A stretch of 64,000 nt of DNA from Planomonospora parontospora (GTDB lineage: Bacteria > Actinomycetota > Actinomycetes > Streptosporangiales > Streptosporangiaceae). The translations under genes were made by a program, and so were the position numbers. Below, in pieces: positions 52,475-61,906 of the stretch (within the stretch, counting starts at the first letter, position 1; every line of letters starts with the position of its first letter). The stretch is taken from NCBI GenBank assembly GCA_014647935.1, contig BMQD01000011.1, positions 212,651 through 276,650 of the forward strand. Reading direction: 5' to 3'. The notes beneath the pieces are model-generated. The model was not told the origin of the DNA, did no database searches, and worked only from the letters and a program-made list of their open reading frames with translations.

Positions 52475-54091
52475 ATGAACCAACGATCGGCGCGGATGCG
52501 GCTGGCGGCGCTCGCCGTCCTGGCGCTGGGCGGAGCGACGCTCTCCGCCTCGCCCGCCCATGCCGCGAACATCACCACCAACCCCGGGTTCGAGGACGGG
52601 CTGACCGGGTGGACCTGTTCGGCGTCCTCGGGCGCGGCGGCGGTCTCCTCTCCGGTGCACGGCGGGTCCAGGGCCCTGCAGGCGACCCCGGCCGGCTCCG
52701 ACACCGCGCGCTGCTCGCAGACGGTCGCCGTGAAACCGAACACGTCGTACACGCTCTCGGCCTGGGTCCGCGGCGGCTACGTCTTCCTCGGCGCGAGCGG
52801 CACCGGCACGACGGACGTGAGCACGTGGACGTCCTCGCCGTCGGCCTACGCGCAGCTGACCCGGACGTTCACCACGGGCCCGTCGAGCACGGCCGTGACG
52901 GTCCACGTCAACGGCTGGTACGGCCAGGGCGCCTACCAGGCCGACGACGTCGTCCTCGACGGCCCGCGCGGCGACGGCGGAGGGGAACCGACCCCCACGC
53001 CCACTCCGACCGTGACCCCCACCCCCACCCCGACGCCGACCGTGACACCGACCGTGACACCGACGCCCGCGGGCGACCGGGTCCTGGTCGGCTACCTGCA
53101 CGCCTCGTTCGCCAACGGCTCCGGCTACGTCCGGATGGCCGACGTGCCGGACGAATGGGACATCATCAACCTCTCCTTCGGTGAACCGACCTCGGTGACC
53201 TCCGGCGACATCCGCTTCACCCGCTGCCCGGCCGCCGAGTGCCCGAACGTCGAGTCCGAGGCCGAGTTCACCGCCGCGATCAGGGCCAAGCAGGCCGCCG
53301 GGAAGAAGGTGCTCATCTCCATCGGCGGTCAGAACGGCCAGGTCCAGCTCACCACCGCCGCCGCCCGCGACGCGTTCGTGCGCTCGGTGAGCGCGATCAT
53401 CGACAGGTACGGCCTCGACGGGCTGGACATCGACTTCGAGGGCCACTCCCTCTACCTCGATGCCGGCGACACCTCGCTGCGGGCCCCGACCACCCCGGTG
53501 ATCGTCAACCTGATCGCCGCGCTGAAGGCGCTCAAGGCCAAGTACGGCGCGAAGTTCGTGCTGACCATGGCCCCGGAGACGTTCTTCGTCCAGCTCGGCC
53601 ACCAGTTCTACGGCCCCGGCGCGAACGGCTCCGCCGACCGGCGGGCCGGGTCCTACCTGCCCGTCGTCCACGCGATGCGCGACGACCTGACGCTCCTGCA
53701 CGTCCAGGACTACAACTCCGGCCCGATCATGGGCCTGGACGGGCAGTACCACACCATGGGCACGCACGACTTCCACGTGGCCATGACGGACATGCTGCTC
53801 GCGGGCTTCCCCATCGCGGGGAACCCGGCCAACGTCTTCCCCGCCCTGCGCCAGGACCAGGTCGCCATCGGCCTGCCCGCCGCGCCCTGGGCCGGGAACG
53901 GCTTCACCACGGTGGCCGAGGTGCACAAGGCCCTCGACTGCCTGACGAAGGGGGCGAACTGCGGGCCGTACCGGCCGAAGGCGACCTACCCGCACCTGCG
54001 CGGCCTGATGACCTGGTCGATCAACTGGGACCGGTACAACGGCCACGAGTTCTCCCGCAGCCACCGGGCCTACCTCGACCGGCTCGGCTGA
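52475..54091 (+). CDS. Secreted GH18 chitinase with N-terminal carbohydrate-binding module
   Basis: The 538-residue enzyme has a signal peptide (ending SASPAHA), a beta-sandwich binding module resembling CBM4/9 or CBM16 (about residues 35-165: NPGFEDGLTGWTCS, WVRGGYVFLG), a Pro/Thr linker of PTPTPTVTPT repeats, and a GH18 domain with LDGLDIDFEG as the complete DxxDxDxE motif and MAPETFFV. It degrades chitin outside the cell. ATG 52475 was chosen; GTG 52463 and ATG 52496 are alternatives. It is third in the cluster. Confidence 0.92.
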   Translation: MNQRSARMRLAALAVLALGGATLSASPAHAANITTNPGFEDGLTGWTCSASSGAAAVSSPVHGGSRALQATPAGSDTARCSQTVAVKPNTSYTLSAWVRGGYVFLGASGTGTTDVSTWTSSPSAYAQLTRTFTTGPSSTAVTVHVNGWYGQGAYQADDVVLDGPRGDGGGEPTPTPTPTVTPTPTPTPTVTPTVTPTPAGDRVLVGYLHASFANGSGYVRMADVPDEWDIINLSFGEPTSVTSGDIRFTRCPAAECPNVESEAEFTAAIRAKQAAGKKVLISIGGQNGQVQLTTAAARDAFVRSVSAIIDRYGLDGLDIDFEGHSLYLDAGDTSLRAPTTPVIVNLIAALKALKAKYGAKFVLTMAPETFFVQLGHQFYGPGANGSADRRAGSYLPVVHAMRDDLTLLHVQDYNSGPIMGLDGQYHTMGTHDFHVAMTDMLLAGFPIAGNPANVFPALRQDQVAIGLPAAPWAGNGFTTVAEVHKALDCLTKGANCGPYRPKATYPHLRGLMTWSINWDRYNGHEFSRSHRAYLDRLG

Positions 54092-54097
54092 CGATCT

Positions 54098-54134
54098 CCT
54101 CGCCGCCGGGGAAGACGGATCCCCGGCGGCGAGG
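54098..54134 (+). terminator. 14-bp perfect hairpin after chitinase 3
   Basis: CCTCGCCGCCGGGG (54098-54111) pairs with CCCCGGCGGCGAGG (54121-54134) around a 9-base loop. It lies just after the stop and ends the chitinase cluster. Confidence 0.8.
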
Positions 54135-54209
54135 CCCCGCCCTCACTCTCCGTCGCACTCCCGCCCCTCCGGTCACATGAAGCCACGGCATCCCGGGTAA
54201 TAGGGCCGC

Positions 54210-55397
54210 ATGCCGGACGGAACACGCAGCGGCCAGACGCCGAACCTCATCCTCGCCACGGCCGCGTTCGCGGTCACCTTCTGGGCGTGGAACCTGATCG
54301 GGCCCCTGGCCAGGACCTACAGCGGGCAGCTCGGCCTGTCGCCGACCCAGACCTCCATGCTGGTCGCGATCCCCGTCCTGGTCGGCTCACTCGGCCGCAT
54401 CCCCATGGGCATGCTCGCCGACCGCCTCGGCGGCCGCCTGATGTTCGCCGTCGTCTGCTTCGTCTCGATCATCCCGGTGCTCGGCGTCGGCTGGTCCGGC
54501 TCGTACGGCGCGCTGCTGCTGTGGGGCTTCCTGCTCGGCGTCGCCGGCACCTCCTTCGCCGTGGGCGTCCCGTTCGTCAACGCCTGGTACGAACCGGCCC
54601 GCAGGGGCTTCGCCACCGGCGTCTTCGGGGCCGGGATGGGCGGCACCGCGCTGTCGGCCTTCCTCACCCCCCGCCTGGTCGAGGTGCTCGGCCGGACCCA
54701 GACCCACCTGCTGATGGCCGCGGCCCTCGCGGTCACCGGCGCCGTGATGCTGCTCCTCAGCAGGAACTCGCCCGACTGGCGGCCGTCCACCGAGCCCGCG
54801 CTGCCCCGCATGCGCGACGCGATGCGGATCAAGGCGACCTGGCAGTGCGCGTTCCTGTACGCCGTCGCCTTCGGCGGGTTCGTCGCGTTCTCCACCTACC
54901 TGCCCACCCTGCTGCAGAGCGTGTACGCGTTCACGCAGACCGACGCGGGACTCCGCGCCGCCGGATTCTCCGTGGCCGCGGTGCTCGCCCGGCCGCTCGG
55001 CGGGATCCTGTCCGACCGGATCGGCCCGGTCAGGGTGCTGACCGCCTCCTTCGCGGGCACCGCGGTGATGGCGCTCGTCCTGGTGCTGGAACCGCCCCCG
55101 GAGATCCCCGCCGGGCTCACCTTCGTGGTGACGGCGTTCTTCCTCGGGCTCGGTACCGGCGGCGTGTTCGCCCTGGTCGCCAAGCTCGTCGAACCCTCGC
55201 GGGTGGGCACCGTGACCGGCCTGGTGGGCGCCGCCGGAGGACTCGGCGGCTACTTCCCGCCGCTGGTCATGGGCGTGGTCTACTCCGCCTTCGGGGCCTA
55301 CGCGGTCGGCTACGTCCTGCTCGCCGCGACCGCGCTGGCCGCCCTGGTCTACACCCGCAGGGCGTTCCCCGCCGCCCGGCCCGGCGCGCGGGCCTGA
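54210..55397 (+). CDS. NarK/NasA-type MFS transporter
   Basis: The 395-residue protein has twelve membrane helices. AVTFWAWNLIGPLARTYSGQ in helix 1, GRIPMGMLADRLGGR between helices 2 and 3, and the Gly-rich GVFGAGMGGTALSAF match nitrate/nitrite porters. It probably imports nitrate or exchanges nitrite, but no nitrate reductase is nearby. TAATAG six bases before ATG 54210 may be a leaderless -10. It stands alone. Confidence 0.85.
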   Translation: MPDGTRSGQTPNLILATAAFAVTFWAWNLIGPLARTYSGQLGLSPTQTSMLVAIPVLVGSLGRIPMGMLADRLGGRLMFAVVCFVSIIPVLGVGWSGSYGALLLWGFLLGVAGTSFAVGVPFVNAWYEPARRGFATGVFGAGMGGTALSAFLTPRLVEVLGRTQTHLLMAAALAVTGAVMLLLSRNSPDWRPSTEPALPRMRDAMRIKATWQCAFLYAVAFGGFVAFSTYLPTLLQSVYAFTQTDAGLRAAGFSVAAVLARPLGGILSDRIGPVRVLTASFAGTAVMALVLVLEPPPEIPAGLTFVVTAFFLGLGTGGVFALVAKLVEPSRVGTVTGLVGAAGGLGGYFPPLVMGVVYSAFGAYAVGYVLLAATALAALVYTRRAFPAARPGARA

Positions 55398-55487
55398 CCG
55401 CACGGGACGCGCGAGCCTGGGAGACAGGTCTCGTTTCCCCGTCCGGGTGGTTGTCCGCTCCCCGGATCAGGCAGGCTAGGGGCCGCC

Positions 55488-56921
55488 ATGGACAACGCAA
55501 TTCTCACGGGGATCGTCCTCGTCACAGGTGTCGTGCTCGCCGTCGTCGCGCAGTGGAGGGGCTGGCGCCCGTCGCTGCCCGTCGTGCTGGCCGTCGGGGT
55601 CGGCTTCAGACTGCTCATCATGGCCGTCGCGGCCATGAGCGAGTGGCAGCCGGTCGACTTCGTCAACAGCTTCAAACCCGCCGGTGAGGCGGTCCTGAAC
55701 GGGCAGGACCCGGTCCTGGGCAGCAAGGGCGGCTGGCACTTCCTGCCGACCATCCCGTACGTGTACGGCCTGCTGCTCTGGCTGGGCATCCCGTGGGAGT
55801 GGGGCGGCCGCCTGGTCACCGTGGTGGCCGACATCATCCTGATCCCCCTGGTCGGCAGGCTCGCCGGCGGATCCGCCGCCTCCCTGCGCGCCTTCCAGTA
55901 CGCCTGCAACCCCCTGGCCATCCTGGTCGCCTCCGTGCACGGCCAGGTCGAGCCGGTCGCCCTGGTCTTCGGCGTCGCCGCCTTCGTCGTGGCCCGCGGT
56001 CCGGGCGACCCCGACCGGCCGGGCCTGCGCCACGACCCGGTCACCTACGTCCGGCAGGCCGTCGCCGCCCACGGGTTCGGCGGCGCCGTACGGCGGGCGA
56101 GGGAGTACGGCATCGGCCGCGCGCTGCGCCAGGGGACGGCCCGGGGGCTCACCCCGCGCGAGGGCGACCGGGCGGCGCTGCGCCGGGCCCTGTTCGCCGG
56201 ACTGCTGATGGGACTGGCCCTGTGCGCCAAGAGCTGGCCGATCTGGCTGATCCCCGGCATGCTCCTGCTGCTGCCCACCGTCCGGGCCCGCGCCGTCGCG
56301 TTCGTGGCGACCGGCATCATGCCGGTCCTCTTCATCGTCACCGAACCCCTCCTGCTGAACGCCTCCCTGGACGAGATCGTCCAGGCCCTGCGCACGATCG
56401 GGGACATCCGCCCGATCGTCGGCGAGTGGGGCTACAGCGCGATCCTCGTCGGCGGCGACTGGACGCTCGACTCCGGGATCGCCACCTTCGGCACCCGGCT
56501 GATCTACGTCACCGTGCTGGTGACGGCCTTCCTGTGGCGCCGCGCCGACCCGGTGGACCTCACCACCGCCGTGCTGCTCGCCTTCATGGTCGTCACCCCC
56601 CGCCTCGGCGCGCAGTACCTCCTGTGGTTCATGCCGTTCCTCGTCGCGCGGCCCACGCCCAACCGCTTCTACTGGCCCGCGGTCATCGGCGTCTGCCTGT
56701 GGGCCGGGTACGGCTACCTCCCCATGACCCAGTCCTGGGAGATCTGGTCGACGCAGCACGCGGCGTGGGCCCAGGCCTCGGTGGCGCTGCTGCCGATCCT
56801 GGCCTACGCCATGCCCTGGGACCGCCGGGTCCCGGTCGCCTGCGTGCAGGGCGAGGCACCCGGCCGACCGGCCCCGCAGCCGTCCGACCGGACGGAAAAC
56901 CCGGTGCGGACGCCGGGGTGA
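55488..56921 (+). CDS. Polytopic membrane protein (GT87/DUF2029-like)
   Basis: The 477-residue protein has about ten membrane helices and a cytoplasmic insert (about 165-230) rich in Arg. Features such as PAGEAVLNGQDPV, QYACNPLAILVASVHGQVEP and LLMGLALCAKSWPIWLIP resemble membrane glycosyltransferases of GT-C type that use polyprenyl donors. The Pro/Arg tail is disordered. The family call is tentative. It ends 18 bases before the MoxR gene, so the three genes to 59812 are probably one operon. Confidence 0.65.
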   Translation: MDNAILTGIVLVTGVVLAVVAQWRGWRPSLPVVLAVGVGFRLLIMAVAAMSEWQPVDFVNSFKPAGEAVLNGQDPVLGSKGGWHFLPTIPYVYGLLLWLGIPWEWGGRLVTVVADIILIPLVGRLAGGSAASLRAFQYACNPLAILVASVHGQVEPVALVFGVAAFVVARGPGDPDRPGLRHDPVTYVRQAVAAHGFGGAVRRAREYGIGRALRQGTARGLTPREGDRAALRRALFAGLLMGLALCAKSWPIWLIPGMLLLLPTVRARAVAFVATGIMPVLFIVTEPLLLNASLDEIVQALRTIGDIRPIVGEWGYSAILVGGDWTLDSGIATFGTRLIYVTVLVTAFLWRRADPVDLTTAVLLAFMVVTPRLGAQYLLWFMPFLVARPTPNRFYWPAVIGVCLWAGYGYLPMTQSWEIWSTQHAAWAQASVALLPILAYAMPWDRRVPVACVQGEAPGRPAPQPSDRTENPVRTPG

Positions 56922-56939
56922 CTTGTCACCCTTGTCGGC

Positions 56940-58001
56940 ATGCAGGCAACGGTCACCGTCACCCCCGCGCAGCTCCCCGGCGTGCTCCTGCACGTCGCCG
57001 TGGTGCGCCCCGTCTTCCTCTGGGGCGCACCCGGCATCGGCAAGAGCTCCCTCGTCCGGGACTTCGCCGACGCGCTCGGACTGGAGTGCGTGACCATGCT
57101 CGGCACCCAGCTCGCTCCCGAGGACCTCATCGGCGTGCCCGAGCTGGTCGGCGGCCGGAGCCGGTTCGCCCCGCCCGAGACCATCGCGCGGGACGAGCCG
57201 TACTGCCTGTTCCTCGACGAGCTCAACGCCTCCGCGCCCGAGGTGCAGAAGGCGTTCTACTCGCTCATCCTCGACCGGCGCATCGGCGCCTACGAGCTGC
57301 CCGCCGGCTCCGTCGTCATCGGGGCGGGCAACCGGGCCACCGACAACGCGCTGGCCCGGCCGATGGCCTCGGCGCTGGTCAACCGACTGGTCCACGTCCA
57401 CCTGCGGGCCTCGGCCACCGACTGGCTCACCTGGGCCACCGGTAACGGCATCCACCCGTGGATCGTCGAGTACCTCACCCAGCGCCCCGACCACCTGTGG
57501 AGCGCCCCGCCCAAGACCGAGGAGCCGTTCTCCTCACCGCGGGCCTGGCACATGCTCTCCGACGTCATGCACTCCTACGGCGACGGCATCGACGACGACA
57601 CCCTGGCCCTGCTGGCCTTCGGCACCCTCACCACCGCGCACGCGTCCGCCTTCCGCGCCTACGTCAAGACGGTCCGCCACGCCTACGACCTCGACGCCGT
57701 GCTCAAGGGCGACGTCCCCTGGCCCCGCGCCCCCGAGGAGCGCGACCTGCTGTACTTCCTGTCGGAGACCTTCCGCGCCCGCCTGATGAAGGAACTGCCC
57801 GCCGACAAGCGCGGTGCCTCCTCCCGCGGGCGTGACCTGGCGTTCCGGGCGAAGACGCTCCTGGTCGAGCTGGCCGAGATCTCCCTGGAGTGCGCCCAGC
57901 TCGTCATCGCCAACGACGCGAACGGAGCCCCGGCCCTGCCCACCTGGTTCCTCGTCGAGGTGGGCCGCGACCTGCCCCGCCTCGTCGCCGCGAGGAACTG
58001 A
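56940..58001 (+). CDS. MoxR-type AAA+ ATPase
   Basis: The 353-residue ATPase has Walker A GAPGIGKSS (about residues 30-38), the MoxR-type LGTQLAPEDLIGVPEL, Walker B LFLDELNASAPEVQKAFYSL, sensor 1 VIGAGNRATDNA and the Arg-finger block ASALVNRLVHVHL. MoxR proteins are chaperones that act with VWA partners, and the next gene encodes one. The stop overlaps the partner start by one base (TGATG), so they are coupled and likely form a complex. Confidence 0.88.
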   Translation: MQATVTVTPAQLPGVLLHVAVVRPVFLWGAPGIGKSSLVRDFADALGLECVTMLGTQLAPEDLIGVPELVGGRSRFAPPETIARDEPYCLFLDELNASAPEVQKAFYSLILDRRIGAYELPAGSVVIGAGNRATDNALARPMASALVNRLVHVHLRASATDWLTWATGNGIHPWIVEYLTQRPDHLWSAPPKTEEPFSSPRAWHMLSDVMHSYGDGIDDDTLALLAFGTLTTAHASAFRAYVKTVRHAYDLDAVLKGDVPWPRAPEERDLLYFLSETFRARLMKELPADKRGASSRGRDLAFRAKTLLVELAEISLECAQLVIANDANGAPALPTWFLVEVGRDLPRLVAARN

Positions 58002-59812
58002 TGCCCAGGCAGAAGGCCAAGGTCGACCCCTGGCGCCAGAAGGCGGAGCAGGGGTGGCGGCTGACCACGGACCACCCGCTCTTCCGCGCCTACCGCTACC
58101 GGCTGCACGTCGCCCGGGACAGCGAGCTCGCGCCGGACGCCTGGGGCGCGGTCTCGGCCGAGGGCAGGGTCCGCCACCACCCCGGGCGCCGGGCCGAACC
58201 CGAGGAGTGGGCGTGGGTCTTCGCCCACCTCCTGCTCCACCTCGGCTTCGGCCACGCCGACCCGCGCTCCGCCCTGCCCGGGGACATCGGGGAGAGGACC
58301 GGTGACCGCTGGGAGACGGCCTTCCTGCCCGACCCCGCCTACCGGGCCGCCTGCTGCCTGGCCGTCGACCGCTTTCTGCGCACCCTCAAGCTCGGCCGCT
58401 GCCCCGAACCGCTCCCGGCCGAGCTGCCCCACGAGGACGAGACCACGCTGTCGGAGCGGTGGCGCCGCCTCGGCCTGCCGGCCGAATACGAGCCGACCGG
58501 CCCGCCCGACTTCGTGATCGGGGACGAGGAGGCGGCCAAGCAGATGGACTTCCAGCGGAACTTCGCGATCGGCGTCGCCGACACGGCCACCGCCGCGCTG
58601 GATCTCGCGGGCGCACCCCGCTCCACGGGGGACCGGCACGTCGACGGGCCGTGGGATGCGGCGCTGCGCTGGTTCGTCTCCTCCTACCCGCTGCTGGGCG
58701 CCCTCGCCGCCGGGATGAAGATCGTCGCCGACGTGGAGCTGGCCAGGGGCTGGGACATCTCGATCGCGGCGGTCAGCGCCGAGTCCGCCGAGATCTACGT
58801 GAATCCGCTCGTACGGATGTCGGTGGAGGAGTGGCGGTTCGTGCTGGCCCACGAGATGCTGCACGCCGCGCTCCACCACGGCGAGCGCGTCGGCGGACGC
58901 GACCCCTACCTGTGGAACGTCGCGGCGGACTACGTCATCAACGGCTGGCTGGTGGAGATGGCCGTCGGCGAGATGCCCGAGGGCCTGCTGTACGACCAGT
59001 CGCTCGCCGGGCTGTCCGCCGAGGCCGTCTACGACCGGATCGCCGCAGACCTGCGCCGCCTGCGCAAGCTCGGCACCCTGCGGGGTCGCGGCCTCGGCGA
59101 CGTGCTCGACCGCCCGCTCCCGCACCCCGGAGCGCCCGGCCGTCACACGGACCTCGACGAGTACTACCGCAACGCCCTGTGCACCGGGCTCGCCTACCAC
59201 CACAACAGCGGCCGGGGACTGCTTCCCTCCGGCCTGGAGCAGGAGATCCGCGCCCTGGACCAGCCCCCGCTGCCCTGGGACGCCGCGCTGGCCCGCTGGT
59301 TCGACGAGCACGTCCCCTCCGCGGACCGGCGCCGCTCCTACGCCCGCGCCTCCCGCCGCCAGGCCTCCAGCCCCGACATCCCCCGTCCCGGCTGGATCCG
59401 CCCCGAAGAGCTCGTGCGGCGGGCGACCTTCGGCGTCGTCCTGGACACCTCCGGCTCGATGGACACCAGACTCCTGGGCAAGGCCCTCGGCTCCATCGCC
59501 TCCTACGCCACGGCCCGCGACGTGCCGCGCGCCCGCGTGGTGTTCTGCGACGCCGCCGCCTACGACGCCGGATACCTCCCGGTGGAGGAGATCGCGAACC
59601 GGGTCCGGGTCCGCGGCCGGGGCGGCACCGTGCTGCAACCCGGGGTCAACCTGCTGGAGCGGGCCGAGGACTTCCCGCCCGCAGGCCCGATCCTGGTGAT
59701 CACCGACGGGTGGTGCGACGTGCTCCGCATCCGGCGCGAGCACGCCTTCCTCATCCCCGAGGGCGCCCGCCTCCCCTTCGCCCCCCGCGGTCCGGTCTTC
59801 CGGATGAGGTGA
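58001..59812 (+). CDS. VWA / DUF2201-type putative metallopeptidase
   Basis: The 603-residue protein has two related zincin-like modules and a VWA domain. Module 2 has EEWRFVLAHEMLHAALHH (HExxH at 284-288, extra His 292-293) followed by DPYLWNVAADYVINGWL, the DUF2201 N-terminal signature. Module 1, near residues 68-85, reads EEWAWVFAHLLLHLGFGH: both His remain, but the catalytic Glu is Leu, so it looks like a decayed copy. The VWA domain near residues 478-575 has MIDAS DTSGS (482-486) and ITDGW. It is the MoxR partner. No signal peptide is present. Confidence 0.87.
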   Translation: MPRQKAKVDPWRQKAEQGWRLTTDHPLFRAYRYRLHVARDSELAPDAWGAVSAEGRVRHHPGRRAEPEEWAWVFAHLLLHLGFGHADPRSALPGDIGERTGDRWETAFLPDPAYRAACCLAVDRFLRTLKLGRCPEPLPAELPHEDETTLSERWRRLGLPAEYEPTGPPDFVIGDEEAAKQMDFQRNFAIGVADTATAALDLAGAPRSTGDRHVDGPWDAALRWFVSSYPLLGALAAGMKIVADVELARGWDISIAAVSAESAEIYVNPLVRMSVEEWRFVLAHEMLHAALHHGERVGGRDPYLWNVAADYVINGWLVEMAVGEMPEGLLYDQSLAGLSAEAVYDRIAADLRRLRKLGTLRGRGLGDVLDRPLPHPGAPGRHTDLDEYYRNALCTGLAYHHNSGRGLLPSGLEQEIRALDQPPLPWDAALARWFDEHVPSADRRRSYARASRRQASSPDIPRPGWIRPEELVRRATFGVVLDTSGSMDTRLLGKALGSIASYATARDVPRARVVFCDAAAYDAGYLPVEEIANRVRVRGRGGTVLQPGVNLLERAEDFPPAGPILVITDGWCDVLRIRREHAFLIPEGARLPFAPRGPVFRMR

Positions 59813-59878
59813 GGCGGCGCCAGCGGGGGAGGCCGGGAAGGACACCCTTCCTTCGGCGTGGCCTCGGGCTCCGGCGGG

Positions 59879-59927
59879 CGGACCGCGTCCCGCCCCGGGT
59901 CCGTGCTCCGGGGCGGGACGCGGTCCG
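59879..59927 (+). terminator. 18-bp perfect hairpin after the VWA gene
   Basis: Positions 59879-59896 (CGGACCGCGTCCCGCCCC) pair perfectly with 59910-59927 around a 13-base loop. It ends the MoxR-VWA operon. Confidence 0.82.
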
Positions 59928-59981
59928 GAGCACGGTCCGGAGCGCGGTCCCGGACACGGCGGCTGCTAGGTTCCTGGAAAT

Positions 59982-60833
59982 GTGAGGAACAATGTGGAAG
60001 TCCTGCGCTACACCGCCTTCACCCATGATCCGGCGGGCGGCAACCCCGCCGGGATCGTCCTGGACGCCGCCGGCCTGACGGCCGAGGAGATGCTCGCCGT
60101 CGCCGCCGAGGTGGGCTACTCCGAGACCGCCTTCCTGACCGAGCGCGACGACGAGAACCGCGTCTTCCGGGTCCGCTATTTCGCGCCCTCGGCGGAGGTC
60201 GACTTCTGCGGGCACGCCACGATCGCCACCGCGGTGGCCCTGGCCGAGCGGCTCGGGACCGGTCCGCTGGCCTTCCGCACCAACGCCGGAGAGATCGCCG
60301 TGCAGACCGGTGTCGAGGGAGAGTCGCTGCTCGCCACCCTCACCAGCGTGCCCACCCGCTCCGCGCCGGTGGCCGAGGACGCGCTGGACGAGGCGCTCGC
60401 CGCGCTGCGCTGGTCCCGTGACGAGCTGGACAAGGCGTTCCCGCCGCACGTCTCCTTCGGCGGGGTCAGCCACCTCATGCTCGCCGCCGCCTCCCGCGAG
60501 CGGCTGGCGGACCTCCACTACGACTTCGAGGCGCTGCGGTCGGTCATGACCCGCCACGGCTGGACGACCGTGAACCTCTTCTGGCGGGAGAGCGACAGGC
60601 GCTACCACGCGCGCGACCCGTTCCCGGTGGGCGGTGTGGTCGAGGACCCGGCGACCGGGGCCGCGGCGGCCGCCTTCGGCGGCTACCTCAGGGCCCTGGA
60701 GGACGGAGTGAAGGAGTTCACGGTCATCCAGGGAGTGGACATGGGACGGCCCAGTGAGCTGAAGGTCTCGATCGCCGAGCCCGACGGCCGCACCCGGGTG
60801 AGCGGCGGCGCCGTCGCGATGGAGATCCCCTGA
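59982..60833 (+). CDS. PhzF family isomerase
   Basis: The 283-residue protein matches PhzF/YddE isomerases: EVLRYTAFTHDPAGGNPAGI, the catalytic Glu in VGYSETAFL, FAPSAEVDFCGHATIA and EDPATGAAAAAFGGYL. It probably isomerises a small cyclic or enolic metabolite; no phenazine cluster is present. GTG 59982 (TAGGTT 9 bases upstream) or GTG 59994 (GAGG at good distance) may be the start. It is monocistronic. Confidence 0.88.
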   Translation: MRNNVEVLRYTAFTHDPAGGNPAGIVLDAAGLTAEEMLAVAAEVGYSETAFLTERDDENRVFRVRYFAPSAEVDFCGHATIATAVALAERLGTGPLAFRTNAGEIAVQTGVEGESLLATLTSVPTRSAPVAEDALDEALAALRWSRDELDKAFPPHVSFGGVSHLMLAAASRERLADLHYDFEALRSVMTRHGWTTVNLFWRESDRRYHARDPFPVGGVVEDPATGAAAAAFGGYLRALEDGVKEFTVIQGVDMGRPSELKVSIAEPDGRTRVSGGAVAMEIP

Positions 60834-61036
60834 CCGTCCGGCCTCCCGGTCTGCTTCCGGATTCCGGCCGTCCGGCCTCCGGCCTCCCGGCTTGCCTCTG
60901 GACTCTGACCATCGGGTCCCCGCCGCCCGGCCGTCTGGCCCCAGGTCTCCCGGATCGCCGATCCGCGGAGCGGGCGGGGCGGCGCGCGTCCGATTCCTGC
61001 AAGACGCCCGGCGGCGGCCGGGCGTACGGTCGGGGC

Positions 61037-61906
61037 ATGAAGACGCTGACGAACGACGCCCTGGCTGCGGCCAGGCGTTACCTGCTGCTCAACGCCCGGC
61101 TGATCGACCGGCTGAGGTGCGAGAGGCTGCTCGACGGCGGACCGGTGGACCGGGCGCTGGCCGTACTGCGGAGCTACCAGAACGCCGACGGCGGGTTCGG
61201 CAACGCCCTGGAGCCCGACCTGCGCGGGCCGGAGAGCCAGCCCGAGCCGGTCGAGGTGGCGTTCTGGATCCTCGACGAGCTGGACGCGTTCGACGACCCG
61301 ATGGTGATCCGGGCCTGCGACCACCTGCTGACGGTCACCGCGCCCGACGGAGGGGTGCCGTTCGTGCTGCCGAGCGTGCGCACCTCGCCCCGCGCGCCCT
61401 GGTGGGAGACCCCCGACGATCCGCCCGGCTCCCTGGTGCCGACCGCCTCCATCGCGGGCCTGCTGCACAAGCACAAGGTCGAGCACCCGTGGCTCGGCCC
61501 GGCCACCGAGTTCACCTGGGCGGCCATCGGCGGGACGAGCGAGCTCCAGCCCTACACCGCCCGCGCGATCCTGCACTTCCTGGAGCACGTCCCGGACCGC
61601 GACCGCGCCCACGACGAGTTCGCACGGCTCCGTGAGGCGATCCTGGCCACCGTCTCCCTCGACCCGGCGGCGGAGGGCGAGGCCCACTTCCCGCTGGACT
61701 TCGTCCCCGAGCCCGGCACCCTCCCGCTCTTCGGCGAGGAGGTGCTGGAGGCGCACCTGGACGCGCTGATCGACCAGCAGGGCGAGGACGGCGGCTGGGC
61801 GCCGAACTTCCCGATGTGGACGCCGGTCGTCGCCCACGAGTGGGGCGGGTTCCTCACCGTGTCGCGGCTGAGGACGCTCAAGGCCTACGGCCGGCTGACG
61901 AGCTGA
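61037..61906 (+). CDS. Alpha-alpha toroid (prenyltransferase/squalene-cyclase-like) protein
   Basis: The 289-residue protein has QN/QQ-x-DGG motifs typical of the toroid fold: SYQNADGGFGNALEPDLRG and DQQGEDGGWAPNFPMWTP. It has no DxDD or DDxD motif of cyclases, so catalytic function is doubtful. TACGGT lies six bases before ATG 61037, suggesting a leaderless transcript. It overlaps the convergent AraC-type gene by 22 bases. Confidence 0.72.
   Translation: MKTLTNDALAAARRYLLLNARLIDRLRCERLLDGGPVDRALAVLRSYQNADGGFGNALEPDLRGPESQPEPVEVAFWILDELDAFDDPMVIRACDHLLTVTAPDGGVPFVLPSVRTSPRAPWWETPDDPPGSLVPTASIAGLLHKHKVEHPWLGPATEFTWAAIGGTSELQPYTARAILHFLEHVPDRDRAHDEFARLREAILATVSLDPAAEGEAHFPLDFVPEPGTLPLFGEEVLEAHLDALIDQQGEDGGWAPNFPMWTPVVAHEWGGFLTVSRLRTLKAYGRLTS

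Noticed and set aside
50987-54064. 1025-codon minus-strand frame opposite chitinases 2 and 3
   Set aside because: It is an antisense shadow rich in Gly/Val/Arg with no domains; the plus-strand chitinases are unequivocal.
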